A stretch of DNA of 64,000 bases from Taishania pollutisoli (GTDB lineage: Bacteria; Bacteroidota; Bacteroidia; Flavobacteriales_D; Crocinitomicaceae), in contig NZ_JACVEL010000004.1 in the NCBI RefSeq assembly GCF_014518315.1, forward strand, positions 62,001-126,000. Direction: 5' to 3'. Every line of letters begins with the position of its first letter. The first letter of the stretch is position 1. The notes beneath the pieces are model-generated. The model searched no databases and was not told the origin of the DNA. It was given only the letters and a program-made list of their open reading frames with translations. Of the stretch, positions 19,575-28,637 are shown in pieces. The position numbers and the translations under genes were made by a program.

Positions 19575-21341
19575 ATGAAGAAGATTTATTTGACAATGTC
19601 TGTTGCCCTTTTTGCTATAACTGGTTTTTCACAGAACCTGAGCATTAAGGATAATCAGTCAAAAAATGCACACCGTTTAGTGGAGACAGCTAAAAAGGCT
19701 GTGACTAACAATGGCGCTGAAAAAGCCACTTATTTGCAAGAAAATTTTGATACCTGGCCATTGACAGGTTGGGTAATTCAAAATGGTCCGGCATCTACGG
19801 TAACAAACCCAACTCAAACATGGCATCAATATGCTACAGGAAACCCGGGAAGTTCTGCAGGGATTTTATATGTAAACAGTGTAGATGTACATGATCAGGA
19901 GTTGATAAGCCCTGCGGTTGTATTACCAGCAGGAGGAAGCTACCGTGTTGCGTTTGATTTTAGTACAAGTGTTTATTGGCACGCTACAACATTAGGAGGG
20001 CTTTATGACAATGCTGATATCACGTTAAGAGTAACTACTGATGATGGCGCTACATGGTCAAACATTCTTTGGCAAGAGGATAGCATTCCGTTGTTAGATG
20101 CTTCTTATTCAAATGGATGGGAAACATATGTATGGAAAAGAGCATATGTAAATGTTTCAAGTTTTGCAGGTCAGACAATCAAAGCTAAATTTACATACAA
20201 AGGGCAAGATGCTGCTCAGTTTAGCTTAGACAACGTGTCTATTGAAGACATTCCTGCAAATGATTTGGCTATCCGAAATGGTTGGGCCGGAGACATCGTT
20301 AATGCGTACGATTATTCTAAAGTGCCGGTTGGACATACGGTACCGGTTGTTGCCGGATTGTCAATTGCAAACCTGGGTGCACTTGCGCAAAATGATGTGA
20401 AAGTTGCGTTGGATATTGAGCTTTCAGGATCAGTAGTATATACAGACACATTGTTGGCAGATATTCCTGTTGGTAGTGTTGATACGTTCTGGTTCACAAC
20501 AACGTACAATCCAACTGCTATAGGCGATTATACTGTTAAGTTCTCTATTCCGACTGATGAAGTACCGGGAGACGAGCAACGCGATGTCGCACTTAGTACA
20601 ACAGCTAATACCTATGCAAATGATTTCGGATCAACAAACATCTATCGTTTTGACCAGGATGATAAAACATCTATGGGGGTTTTATATGAAATCAAATCAA
20701 ATACATTCATGACAGACATCCAGGTAGATTTTGAAACCGGAACAACTGAGAACAACGAGGTTGCAATTGAAGTGTTCCAGGTAGGAGCCAATATTCAGGA
20801 TTTAATTTATGTAAGCGACTACATTTACAATGTGGAAACTGCAGTGATTGGAAATGGATTGACGACGATTCCTTTAGATGCACCATTAGCATTGACAGCT
20901 GGTGAAAGATATGTGATTTTGGTTACTAAATACGAAGGTCCGTCTCGTGTATTCTTAGGAGGAAGCCCTGAAGGAGATGCAGATAACTCAACTGTTTGTT
21001 ATGGACCATTCGGATCCGGAGATGCGGTTAACTATTACATCGGTTGGGGATTCACTCCTGCAATCAGAGCAATTCTTAACCCTTCAGCATCTGTAACAAA
21101 TGTTGCAGGATTGGAAGGGGTTAAAGTATACCCGAATCCATCTGAAGGAGTGATAAACGTTTCTAACGATACAAATGTTGAAAATACAATCGTTGTTACA
21201 GACATCGCTGGTAAAGTGGTTGCGACTAAAGTTGCTTCTACAGCTACAACAATTGATTTAGGAAATTTCGGAACCGGAATTTACCTGGTTGAAGTGGCAA
21301 ACCAAAATGGTAAAAAAGTAGAAAGAGTTGTGATCAAATAA
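19575..21341 (+). CDS. T9SS type A sorting-domain cargo protein, choice-of-anchor J-like
   Basis: A 588-residue exported protein with a signal peptide ending near residue 19 (G-F-S-Q). Residues of about 50-215 resemble the MAM-like choice-of-anchor J domain (L-Q-E-N-F-D near the start, the D-N-V-S-I-E ending), a jelly-roll adhesion fold. A beta-rich region without a recognised name follows. The last 75 or so residues are a T9SS type A sorting domain: V-Y-P-N-P-S-E-G, then G-I-Y-L-V-E-V and a K-K-V-E-R-V-V-I-K end. It should be secreted through the outer membrane and anchored after sortase cleavage. It stands alone, with a strong promoter and terminator. No enzymatic motif is seen. Confidence 0.85.
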   Translation: MKKIYLTMSVALFAITGFSQNLSIKDNQSKNAHRLVETAKKAVTNNGAEKATYLQENFDTWPLTGWVIQNGPASTVTNPTQTWHQYATGNPGSSAGILYVNSVDVHDQELISPAVVLPAGGSYRVAFDFSTSVYWHATTLGGLYDNADITLRVTTDDGATWSNILWQEDSIPLLDASYSNGWETYVWKRAYVNVSSFAGQTIKAKFTYKGQDAAQFSLDNVSIEDIPANDLAIRNGWAGDIVNAYDYSKVPVGHTVPVVAGLSIANLGALAQNDVKVALDIELSGSVVYTDTLLADIPVGSVDTFWFTTTYNPTAIGDYTVKFSIPTDEVPGDEQRDVALSTTANTYANDFGSTNIYRFDQDDKTSMGVLYEIKSNTFMTDIQVDFETGTTENNEVAIEVFQVGANIQDLIYVSDYIYNVETAVIGNGLTTIPLDAPLALTAGERYVILVTKYEGPSRVFLGGSPEGDADNSTVCYGPFGSGDAVNYYIGWGFTPAIRAILNPSASVTNVAGLEGVKVYPNPSEGVINVSNDTNVENTIVVTDIAGKVVATKVASTATTIDLGNFGTGIYLVEVANQNGKKVERVVIK

Positions 21342-21364
21342 TTCTTTTACGCATACAACAATTG

Positions 21365-21393
21365 AAAGGCTGTCTGAAAAGACAGCCTTTTTT
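21365..21393 (+). terminator. Rho-independent terminator of the T9SS cargo gene
   Basis: Arms aaaggctgtc (21365-21374) and gacagccttt (21381-21390) enclose a 6-nt loop, followed by T residues to 21393. It starts 23 bp after the stop codon. Confidence 0.9.
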
Positions 21394-21725
21394 AGTTTCT
21401 GAAAAGACAGTTCGACCACTGTGAAACGAAAGTAAAAGACATGGTACGATTAGATTACTGCAGGCTGTGTGATACGGAATGAAAGACAAGATTTATCAAA
21501 TAAGCAGGGAAGGAACCGAACCGTTCTGTTTCGACTACAGTTGTGTTTACAATATACGGGACTCATTGTTTCATAACTACGAATACACGGATTATTCATT
21601 GAAGTTCATTTATTATATCTATATCATTTTGCGTTCTGCTATTTCTTTTTGATTCGTATAAATCTGTGGAAATAGTTTGACCTTTACCATACCTGCTTGT
21701 AAAAAAGATGACATCTTGACACTAA
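21394..21725. other. Intergenic stretch with decayed-looking repeats, no gene seen
   Basis: About 330 bp between two terminators with no credible reading frame. The 13-mer TCTGAAAAGACAG of the terminator recurs at 21398-21410. Between 21570 and 21685 words of the type CACGGATT, CACAGATT and ACGAAT recur on both strands, a pattern that looks like relics of a short dispersed repeat. Confidence 0.4.
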
Positions 21726-21755
21726 CAAAAAAATCCCTCCTGAAACCAGAAGGGA
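21726..21755 (-). terminator. Terminator at the end of the atp operon
   Basis: Arms tccctcctg (21734-21742) and cagaaggga (21747-21755) pair with one mismatch. On the minus strand they are followed by a T run (plus-strand A run 21726-21733). It lies 28 bp after the atpG stop. Confidence 0.8.
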
Positions 21756-21782
21756 CTTTACTTATGTAAGAAAAATAAGTTC

Positions 21783-22658
21783 TTATGAATTCAGTGCTTC
21801 TGCACCACCAACAATTTCTAAGATTTCATTGGTAATGGCAGCCTGACGTGCTTTGTTATAAGACAATTTCAACGATTTCTGTAATTCTTTCGCGTTGTCC
21901 GTTGCTTTGTGCATTGCAGTCATACGTGCACCGTGTTCAGCTGCATTTGAATCCAATAATGCTTTGAACAATTGAATTTTTAATGATTTCGGAATCAAAT
22001 CTTCTACAATCTCTTGCTTGGAAGGTTCAAAAATATAGTCCGCTGTTGCAGCACTGTTTTCTTGCTCGTTCTTTACAATCGGTAAGATTTGTTCTGTAAT
22101 CACATCCTGCGTCGCCGCGTTGACAAATTTATTGTACACAACAACTACTTTATCGAATTCTTTGTTGACAAAACGTTTCATCAAGTCATTTGCAATGACA
22201 GCAGCATTGTCAAACGAAAGTACGGAGAAAATATCTTCAACGGGAGCGATCTCGTCGTTGATGTAATAAAACTTCGACTTCTTGTACGTGTCTTTGATCT
22301 TTTTTCCCAAACAAAGTACACGTGGATTTTCAGCTGCATATTCAACATTCACCAGGTGGTTTACCCGCTTGATAATGTTGTTGTTGAAACCACCACACAA
22401 TCCTCTGTTAGAAGTTACAGCAATGATCAACACATTGTTTACAGTTCTGCTTTCAGCGTACGCATTGTCAGAAATATCCAGTGTTGCACTCAGATTCCCT
22501 AAGATTTCCTGCAATTTTTCTGCATACGGACGCATTTGAGTAATGGCATCCTGTGCACGCTTTAATTTTGCCGCAGAAACCATTTTCATGGCAGAAGTAA
22601 TCTGCATGGTTGACCCGACGGATGTAATTCTGTTACGTATTTCCTTTAAACTTGGCAT
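21783..22658 (-). CDS. atpG: F1 ATP synthase gamma subunit
   Basis: A 291-residue protein of normal gamma length. The N-terminal E-I-R-N-R-I, the T-S-A-M-K-M-V-S-A-A-K coiled-coil start, the S-N-R-G-L-C-G-G-F-N segment and the C-terminal R-Q-A-A-I-T-N-E-I-L-E-I-V-G-G-A are classical. It is the rotating central shaft of F1, coupling c-ring rotation to ATP synthesis at the inner membrane. It is the last gene of this operon; beta and epsilon (atpD, atpC) are absent here, which fits the split atp loci of Bacteroidota. A palindromic hairpin separates it from atpA. Confidence 0.96.
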   Translation of the reverse strand: MPSLKEIRNRITSVGSTMQITSAMKMVSAAKLKRAQDAITQMRPYAEKLQEILGNLSATLDISDNAYAESRTVNNVLIIAVTSNRGLCGGFNNNIIKRVNHLVNVEYAAENPRVLCLGKKIKDTYKKSKFYYINDEIAPVEDIFSVLSFDNAAVIANDLMKRFVNKEFDKVVVVYNKFVNAATQDVITEQILPIVKNEQENSAATADYIFEPSKQEIVEDLIPKSLKIQLFKALLDSNAAEHGARMTAMHKATDNAKELQKSLKLSYNKARQAAITNEILEIVGGAEALNS

Positions 22659-22665
22659 AACTCTG

Positions 22666-22730
22666 ATTATGAATTATCGGCTATTAAGTGATTTAACACG
22701 TTGATAGCCGATAATTATTCAATTCATAAT
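22666..22730. repeat. Long imperfect palindrome between atpA and atpG
   Basis: An inner perfect 13-bp inverted repeat (22672-22684 with 22704-22716; aattatcggctat and its complement) with a 19-nt loop is nested in outer arms 22666-22675 and 22721-22730. It can form a long bulged hairpin. No T run follows in the minus direction, so it is more likely an mRNA-stability or processing element than a terminator. Confidence 0.7.
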
Positions 22731-22734
22731 TCAA

Positions 22735-24309
22735 TTAATATTTTGAAGCGATCTCTTTCGCAACTGTCGCTAATACATCTGTATCTGCGTCTTCGTATTT
22801 ACCAGCTTTCAAACGAGCCAATACGTCTGCATGTTTTGCATCCAGGAAGTTCAAATATTCTTTTTCGAACTCTTTCACACGTGCAACAGGAACATTTTGC
22901 ATCAATCCTTTTGTTCCAACGTAAATGATTGCGATTTGCTTTTCTACAGACATTGGATCTCCTTCGCGTTGTTTCAGGATTTCCACGTTTCTTGCTCCTT
23001 TATCCAATACAGATTTAGTAGCAGCATCCAAATCAGAACCGAATTTTGCAAACGCTTCCAACTCGCGGTACTGTGCCTGGTCTAATTTCAAGGTACCAGC
23101 TACTTTCTTCATGGATTTGATTTGTGCGTTACCTCCTACACGAGATACGGAGATACCTACGTTGATCGCCGGACGGATACCTGAGTTGAACAAGTCAGAC
23201 TCCAGGAAGATCTGTCCGTCAGTAATCGAAATTACGTTTGTAGGGATGTATGCGGAAACGTCTCCTGCCTGTGTTTCAATGATCGGCAATGCTGTCAAAG
23301 AACCTCCACCTTTCACTTTTCCTTTCAACGATTCCGGTAAGTCATTCATTTGTGCAGCGATGCTGTCATCAGCGATGATTTTCGCAGCACGTTCCAACAA
23401 ACGGGAGTGTAAGTAGAATACGTCTCCAGGGTATGCCTCACGACCCGGAGGACGACGCAATAACAAAGAAACCTCACGATAAGCTACCGCTTGTTTTGAT
23501 AAATCATCATAAATGATCAATGCAGGACGTCCTGTGTCACGGAAATATTCTCCGATCGCAGCACCTGTCATCGGTGCGTAGAACTGCATTGGTGCGGGAT
23601 CAGAAGCATTTGCTGCAACGATTGTTGTATACGCCATTGCTCCTGCATCTTCTAATTTCTTAACAATTCCTGCAACGGTTGAACCTTTTTGTCCTACCGC
23701 AACATAAATACAGTAAACAGGTTCACCTCTGTCGAAGAATTCTTTTTGGTTGATGATGGTATCGATACAAACAGTTGTTTTACCTGTTTGACGGTCACCA
23801 ATAACTAATTCCCGTTGCCCACGTCCGATCGGAATCATGGCATCAACAGCTTTTACTCCTGTTTGCAACGGCTCGGTTACCGGCTGACGGAAAACTACTC
23901 CCGGAGCTTTACGCTCGATCGGCATTTCAAACAATTCTCCTGTAATCGGTCCTTTACCGTCAATCGGGTTTCCTAATGTGTCAACAACGCGACCAACCAT
24001 TCCTTCACCAACTTTCACAGAAGCGATACGTCCTGTACGTTTTACTGTGTCACCTTCTTTTACTTCAGTAGTACGACCCAATACAACGACACCTACGTTG
24101 TCTTCTTCCAGGTTCAAAGCGATTCCGTTGATTCCTCCGTTGAATTCAACTAATTCACCGTATTGAACACCGTTCAAACCGTAGATACGAGCAATACCGT
24201 CACCGATTTGAAGTACAGTTCCAACTTCTTGTAATTCCGCTTCAGAACGGAACCCTGATAATTGTTCTCTTAAAATTGCAGATACTTCTGCTGGTTTTAC
24301 CTCTGCCAT
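22735..24309 (-). CDS. atpA: F1 ATP synthase alpha subunit
   Basis: A 524-residue protein with the P-loop G-D-R-Q-T-G-K-T (about residues 170-177), the N-terminal beta-barrel with [11 protein letters not shown], and the signature [14 protein letters not shown]. It forms the non-catalytic nucleotide sites of the F1 hexamer and supplies the arginine finger (Ser-Val-Ser-Arg) to beta. It follows atpH by 37 bp. The sequence is fully canonical. The downstream spacer to atpG holds a strong palindrome. Confidence 0.97.
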   Translation of the reverse strand: MAEVKPAEVSAILREQLSGFRSEAELQEVGTVLQIGDGIARIYGLNGVQYGELVEFNGGINGIALNLEEDNVGVVVLGRTTEVKEGDTVKRTGRIASVKVGEGMVGRVVDTLGNPIDGKGPITGELFEMPIERKAPGVVFRQPVTEPLQTGVKAVDAMIPIGRGQRELVIGDRQTGKTTVCIDTIINQKEFFDRGEPVYCIYVAVGQKGSTVAGIVKKLEDAGAMAYTTIVAANASDPAPMQFYAPMTGAAIGEYFRDTGRPALIIYDDLSKQAVAYREVSLLLRRPPGREAYPGDVFYLHSRLLERAAKIIADDSIAAQMNDLPESLKGKVKGGGSLTALPIIETQAGDVSAYIPTNVISITDGQIFLESDLFNSGIRPAINVGISVSRVGGNAQIKSMKKVAGTLKLDQAQYRELEAFAKFGSDLDAATKSVLDKGARNVEILKQREGDPMSVEKQIAIIYVGTKGLMQNVPVARVKEFEKEYLNFLDAKHADVLARLKAGKYEDADTDVLATVAKEIASKY

Positions 24310-24346
24310 GTTTGTAAGCTTTACTTTGATGCCGTGGTTAAACGGA

Positions 24347-24880
24347 TTATCTTGTTAAACGTTGTTTTAAATTATTCAATTGGCTAGCAACGGATGCATC
24401 AATTTGCTTGTCATCCATTCTAACAATAAACCCACCGATCAGGGTAGGATCAATTTTTTCTGTTATTTCCAAAGTTCCGGAAACACTCCCTTTCACTTTT
24501 TCTACAATTTTGTTCTTCGTTGTTTCACTCAACGGAACGGCTGAGATAATTGTCAGCGGTGTAATTCCTTTGTACTTGTTCACCTGATCCTGAAAAGAAG
24601 CAGCGATTGCTGACAGCAATACTTCTCTTCCTTTCTTCGTAATCAATTCAATGAACATCCGGCTGATTTGCTGAAACTGACCGAATAATTCATTAAAGAT
24701 AGCGATTTTTTTATCTGAATTGATAATCGGGGACTGAACAAGCAGTTGAAATTCACGTGAATCGTTAGAAACAACGGAAAGATAGTTCATATCATTCAAT
24801 ACCGCATCCACCTGGTTTCCTTCGATTGCCAGGTCTAACAGTGCTTTTGCGTATCTTGATGCTGCTTTCGTACCTTTCAT
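24347..24880 (-). CDS. atpH: F1 ATP synthase delta subunit
   Basis: A 177-residue protein with the OSCP/delta pattern: [12 protein letters not shown] at the N-terminus, and the C-terminal [20 protein letters not shown] motif. It joins the peripheral stalk (subunit b) to the top of F1. It starts 5 bp after atpF, so the two are tightly coupled, and it keeps the usual b-delta-alpha gene order. Confidence 0.95.
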   Translation of the reverse strand: MKGTKAASRYAKALLDLAIEGNQVDAVLNDMNYLSVVSNDSREFQLLVQSPIINSDKKIAIFNELFGQFQQISRMFIELITKKGREVLLSAIAASFQDQVNKYKGITPLTIISAVPLSETTKNKIVEKVKGSVSGTLEITEKIDPTLIGGFIVRMDDKQIDASVASQLNNLKQRLTR

Positions 24881-24885
24881 TGCAA

Positions 24886-25380
24886 TTAATTCAAGTTAAT
24901 TTCTCCAGCCAATTTGTCTGCCAATGCTTTTTGTTTCTCATCACTGGACAGGTTCTCACGAACAACTTTCTCCGCAATTTCAATTGAGAATGCAGCCATT
25001 TGTGCTTTCAACTCAGCAATAGCCGCCGCCTTTTCTGCATTGATGCTTGTACGAGCACTTTCCAATACTTTTTCAGCTTCTTCTTTTGCTTTGTTTTTCG
25101 CATCATCTACCATTTTATCAGCAGTAGCTTTTGCGTCTTTGATCATCGCGTCACGCTCTTTACGCGCCTCTTTTACTAACTCTTCATTTTGTGCAGCCAA
25201 CAATTGCATTTCTGCTTTTGTTTTTTCAGCCAATTCCAACGCCTCAGTAATTTTCTGTTCACGTGTATTGACCATGTTTAAAATCGGCTTCCACGCAAAT
25301 TTTGTCAAAATGAATAACAAAGCAATGAAAACAAGCCCTGTCCAAAATAATAATCCTAAATCCGGTGTAATTAAATCCAT
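24886..25380 (-). CDS. atpF: F0 ATP synthase subunit b
   Basis: A 164-residue protein with a single N-terminal membrane helix (about residues 8-28, ending near F-A-W-K-P-I-L) and a long charged, alanine- and glutamate-rich coiled coil. This is the peripheral stator stalk of the enzyme. The P-D-L-G-L-L-F-W start is typical of Bacteroidota b subunits. It is separated from atpE by 74 bp that contain a perfect hairpin followed by a T run, so it may be expressed at a lower level than the c subunit. Confidence 0.95.
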   Translation of the reverse strand: MDLITPDLGLLFWTGLVFIALLFILTKFAWKPILNMVNTREQKITEALELAEKTKAEMQLLAAQNEELVKEARKERDAMIKDAKATADKMVDDAKNKAKEEAEKVLESARTSINAEKAAAIAELKAQMAAFSIEIAEKVVRENLSSDEKQKALADKLAGEINLN

Positions 25381-25409
25381 TTTATATCTTGTTTTGTTTT
25401 TAACGATTC

Positions 25410-25447
25410 AAAAATATCGGTTTGCAACCAACCGTTGCAAACCGATA
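25410..25447 (-). terminator. Attenuator-like hairpin between atpE and atpF
   Basis: Perfect 14-bp arms at 25415-25428 and 25434-25447 with a 5-nt loop. In the minus direction the hairpin is followed by five T (plus-strand A run 25410-25414). This has the form of an intrinsic terminator, but it lies inside the operon, 7 bp after the atpE stop, so partial readthrough is expected. Confidence 0.7.
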
Positions 25448-25454
25448 AGGCTTC

Positions 25455-25667
<213 letters not shown>

Positions 25668-25697
25668 TTATTTTGAGTTAAAAATTTACGTATTTAA

Positions 25698-26807
25698 TTA
25701 GTGGTGGTGTTCTTCTACAGCTGCTCCGATAAACAATGCAGATAACATTGCAAACAGGTATGCTTGTAAGAACGCAACCAGGATTTCCAACACGGAAATG
25801 AACAATGCCATTGGCACTGACAATGCTCCCCATGCCGCATTTTTATTGATAAAGATAATTCCGATGAATGCCAAAATAATTACGTGACCTGCCGTAATGT
25901 TTGCAAACAAACGAATCATCAACGCGAATGGCTTTGTCAGGATACCAACTACTTCAATAGGAATCATGATAATCAACAGCGGAACAGGTACTCCCGGAGT
26001 TGCGAAAATGTGGTGCCAGTAATTTTTATTTCCTGAAAGAACGGTTGCCAATAGCGTACAAACAGCTAAAAAGAGGGTGATTGTAATGTTCCCCGTTAAG
26101 TTCGCACTCAACATTGGCACCAACCCCAATAGGTTACCAACCAGAATAAAGAAGAAAATTGTCAGTAAGTACGGAACATATTTCTTGTAGGCATGTTCTC
26201 CGATATTTGCTTTTGCTACATCATCACGAACAAAAATAACCAGTGGTTCAATGAATTTGGCAACACCTTTAGGGGCAATTGCTCCATTCTTTTTGTAATA
26301 ACGTGCTGTACCAATTGCTAAAAGACACACAATAAAAGAAACTAAAAACAATACAAATACGTTCTTTGTTATTGAGAAGTCCATTGGTTTCGCGTTGTGC
26401 GGGTGGCTATCTTCAAATTGTAATTCACCGTTTTCCAGTTTGTAAATCTTCTCATGGAAAATAGCGTATCCGTCAGCAGGACCAACACCGGCAACGTAAT
26501 GAATTTCTTCATGTGTTTTGTGATCCACAGCAGTTTTTAATTCTCCGTGGTATAAATGGCTGGAAGAAAAGGTCTTTAATCCTCCGTCCATTAAGATTAT
26601 CGGTAAGTAAACAGATGTTCCGTTATGTGCATCTCCCCACAGGTGAATTTCATGTGCATCCTTGATGTGGTGCATGATCATTTCACCAATGTTGAAGTCT
26701 TTTTCTACATACCCGTCCACTTCATCGTGTCCGGCATACAGTGCATTAATTGAAAGAACTGAAAAAACAGTTAAAACCAGTGTGTTGAACTTGTTGAATA
26801 ATCTCAT
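25698..26807 (-). CDS. atpB: F0 ATP synthase subunit a
   Basis: A 369-residue protein. Residues 1 to about 25 look like a signal peptide, followed by a periplasmic extension of about 110 residues that is common in Bacteroidota a subunits. Five or more membrane helices follow. The essential arginine is in the motif L-M-I-R-L-F-A-N-I-T-A-G-H, and the C-terminus is histidine-rich. It forms the proton half-channels against the c ring. I chose the ATG at 26807: the upstream extension to 26888 crosses a good -7 box at 26847-26854 and adds a non-membrane sequence before the signal. Confidence 0.92.
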   Translation of the reverse strand: MRLFNKFNTLVLTVFSVLSINALYAGHDEVDGYVEKDFNIGEMIMHHIKDAHEIHLWGDAHNGTSVYLPIILMDGGLKTFSSSHLYHGELKTAVDHKTHEEIHYVAGVGPADGYAIFHEKIYKLENGELQFEDSHPHNAKPMDFSITKNVFVLFLVSFIVCLLAIGTARYYKKNGAIAPKGVAKFIEPLVIFVRDDVAKANIGEHAYKKYVPYLLTIFFFILVGNLLGLVPMLSANLTGNITITLFLAVCTLLATVLSGNKNYWHHIFATPGVPVPLLIIMIPIEVVGILTKPFALMIRLFANITAGHVIILAFIGIIFINKNAAWGALSVPMALFISVLEILVAFLQAYLFAMLSALFIGAAVEEHHH

Positions 26808-26846
26808 TGTAATTTCGTTTTGAAAAAAAGCCTTCAAAATTTGGCG

Positions 26847-26854
26847 CAAAGGTA
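26847..26854 (-). promoter_or_regulatory. -7 box upstream of atpB
   Basis: On the minus strand this reads TACCTTTG, a perfect TAnnTTTG box, 39 bp before the atpB start. No -33 TTTG is visible at normal spacing, so it is only a candidate internal promoter. Confidence 0.4.
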
Positions 26855-26916
26855 TGGAAACTTTCTTAAGTAGGAGTATGAATACCAATAAAAATTTTAA
26901 GATATTTCAATATTAT

Positions 26917-27297
26917 TTACTTTTCCTCAGCACCGAGGCGAATGAGTAACAATGAATGGAAGATCATCAGGACGACAAAAACAGAAACAAATTGTAATCC
27001 AAATGATTTTAGATGAATATTTGCCTTGTACCAGATGGCTGCAATGATCGAGAGAATCGTTAGCAACTGAAAGGTTGTCATCAGCATAAATCGCTGCGCA
27101 AAAGATTCCGGATTTTTCTTTTTTCCTACTGTAACGATAGCTGCTCCGCCAATAAACAGAACAGGGATAACGATGTTGACGAGTAAAAATAATTTCATTG
27201 GTAGTTGAATCAGATGTAAGGCGTGCAAAAGACCATATGCGACAAGAACAATTGATACAGCACTCATCAGGTACAGGAAATAACTATTTTTTTTCAT
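26917..27297 (-). CDS. Small four-helix membrane protein of the atp operon (UncI-like position)
   Basis: A 126-residue protein with four predicted membrane helices and short loops, containing a K-K-K-N-P-E-S-F segment between helices 2 and 3. Its place between atpZ and atpB and its topology match the UncI/AtpI-like proteins that assist c-ring assembly. Sequence similarity cannot be judged by eye, so the role is inferred from context only. It overlaps atpZ by 14 bp, which implies translational coupling, and lies 109 bp upstream of the chosen atpB start. Confidence 0.65.
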   Translation of the reverse strand: MKKNSYFLYLMSAVSIVLVAYGLLHALHLIQLPMKLFLLVNIVIPVLFIGGAAIVTVGKKKNPESFAQRFMLMTTFQLLTILSIIAAIWYKANIHLKSFGLQFVSVFVVLMIFHSLLLIRLGAEEK

Positions 27298-27532
27298 CGT
27301 TGCGTTTACTCATTTTTATTGCTTCCCGAATGACCAGCGTTAGTCCTGCAGCGACTCCGAAAAGCGTCAGTCCAAGTGTCCACCAAGGAGTCTTCAATTT
27401 GTATTTTTCATCCAGGAAGTTACCCAACCAGGCAAATCCTGCAATGATGACCCCCATTTGAATCCCGACGGTTGAGAAGCGTGCAAAGGTGTTAAAATTT
27501 TTCTTATCCGGCTGATTTTTTTCTGAATCCAT
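27284..27532 (-). CDS. atpZ: AtpZ/AtpI family protein
   Basis: An 82-residue protein with two membrane helices, a lysine-rich N-terminus and a glycine-rich first helix (F-S-T-V-G-I-Q-M-G). This is the usual pattern of AtpZ/AtpI proteins at the head of atp operons. AtpZ and AtpI have been linked to divalent-cation transport and to c-ring assembly. It starts the atp operon, 55 bp after the PorP/SprF gene on the same strand, with no terminator seen between them. Confidence 0.8.
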   Translation of the reverse strand: MDSEKNQPDKKNFNTFARFSTVGIQMGVIIAGFAWLGNFLDEKYKLKTPWWTLGLTLFGVAAGLTLVIREAIKMSKRNDEKK

Positions 27533-27587
27533 GGAGTAATATTAATCCGTTTTACCCGAAAAATAAGAAAAAATCAGATGGAAGGGA

Positions 27588-28634
27588 TCATATTCCCATA
27601 AAATCTTTCGGACATTGGTAGCGACGCATTCTGCTTTTCTTAGAACGGTATTTTTGGAACATATAGCGGTCATCCCAATCGTAAATAAGAGAAATTTCAT
27701 GTGATCCGAACGAAGCGGAACGCAGTTGTGAAACGGTAAAATCAACACTGTACATTATTTTAAAGGTCTGTTTGCGCTGAGAAGGGAGGTTTACACCAAA
27801 ATTCATGATGAATGAATCAAAGCGATAGGCACGGTAGAATAATCCTTCATTGCGTAACCAGATTCCAACGACTAACGGACGTTTGATGACAGAAAAACCG
27901 ATTGTTGCTGTCTGAAATCTACCTTGATTTTCATAAATAACAGACGGGGAGATGATCGTTTCATTGAGCAAGATCGCCGTGTTCAAGTACCCGACAAACT
28001 TCATTGGAAGTGCGTCGCCGACAATCAATCCTTCCTTGGGTTGTGTGAGGTGGAGTGCAGAAAATCCAACTGTTGCCATCAGTTTTTTATAAGCTCCTCT
28101 TTTCCGGGATTCATGGTTAAAACGCATCGAAATCCCGGAACCAAAATCTGCATATACAACGCTGTTGTAATTCGGAGCCATAAACTGCGTTGTTCCTACT
28201 TCGCCATACACTTCGTGGTAATGATCGGAAAAACGCAATTTTGACCAATCAATGTATTTATTGACAATTCCCCCGTTCACACCTACCTGCAACATAAAGT
28301 TCCGAGTTTCAACAGGACGGTACGCATACGTCATATATCCACCGGAAGACCGGAGTAAAGCTTCCCCGGCTACGTCTGTATAGGCATTAACGGCGAATGC
28401 CAGCTTGGGAATGACCTGTCCCTCAAACGAAGCAGAAAAGGTGTTGAACTTCCCGGGGACCGGAGCCCATAAATTGCGCGCCTGAACTTTGACGGAATAC
28501 CCATTATTTAATGCAATCATTCCCGGGTTGTAATAAACCGGGTTGTTATAAAATTGTGAGAAATTCGGATCCTGCGCGTTGACTTTTGTCGCTACAGCAA
28601 GGAATATGGTCAGAGATGTGAGTAATTGTTTCAT
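27588..28634 (-). CDS. PorP/SprF family T9SS outer-membrane protein
   Basis: A 348-residue protein with a signal peptide ending V-N-A-Q and then the family start D-P-N-F-S-Q-F-Y-N-N-P-V-Y-Y-N-P, followed by an alternating barrel-like sequence. PorP/SprF proteins assist secretion and anchoring of one large T9SS type B adhesin, normally the neighbour gene. Here it starts 3 bp after the stop of the 2573-residue adhesin, which fits the pairing known from sprB-sprF. It is distinct from the PorV2 protein above. Which PorP member it is cannot be told by eye. Confidence 0.9.
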   Translation of the reverse strand: MKQLLTSLTIFLAVATKVNAQDPNFSQFYNNPVYYNPGMIALNNGYSVKVQARNLWAPVPGKFNTFSASFEGQVIPKLAFAVNAYTDVAGEALLRSSGGYMTYAYRPVETRNFMLQVGVNGGIVNKYIDWSKLRFSDHYHEVYGEVGTTQFMAPNYNSVVYADFGSGISMRFNHESRKRGAYKKLMATVGFSALHLTQPKEGLIVGDALPMKFVGYLNTAILLNETIISPSVIYENQGRFQTATIGFSVIKRPLVVGIWLRNEGLFYRAYRFDSFIMNFGVNLPSQRKQTFKIMYSVDFTVSQLRSASFGSHEISLIYDWDDRYMFQKYRSKKSRMRRYQCPKDFMGI

Positions 28635-28637
28635 TGC

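Noticed and set aside
26808-26888. The N-terminal extension of the atpB frame to 26888
   Set aside because: The extension crosses a -7 box and does not resemble a signal peptide; the ATG at 26807 gives the normal start. The same reasoning removed the extensions to 40836, 46182, 46817 and 60410 and the upstream start at 51066.
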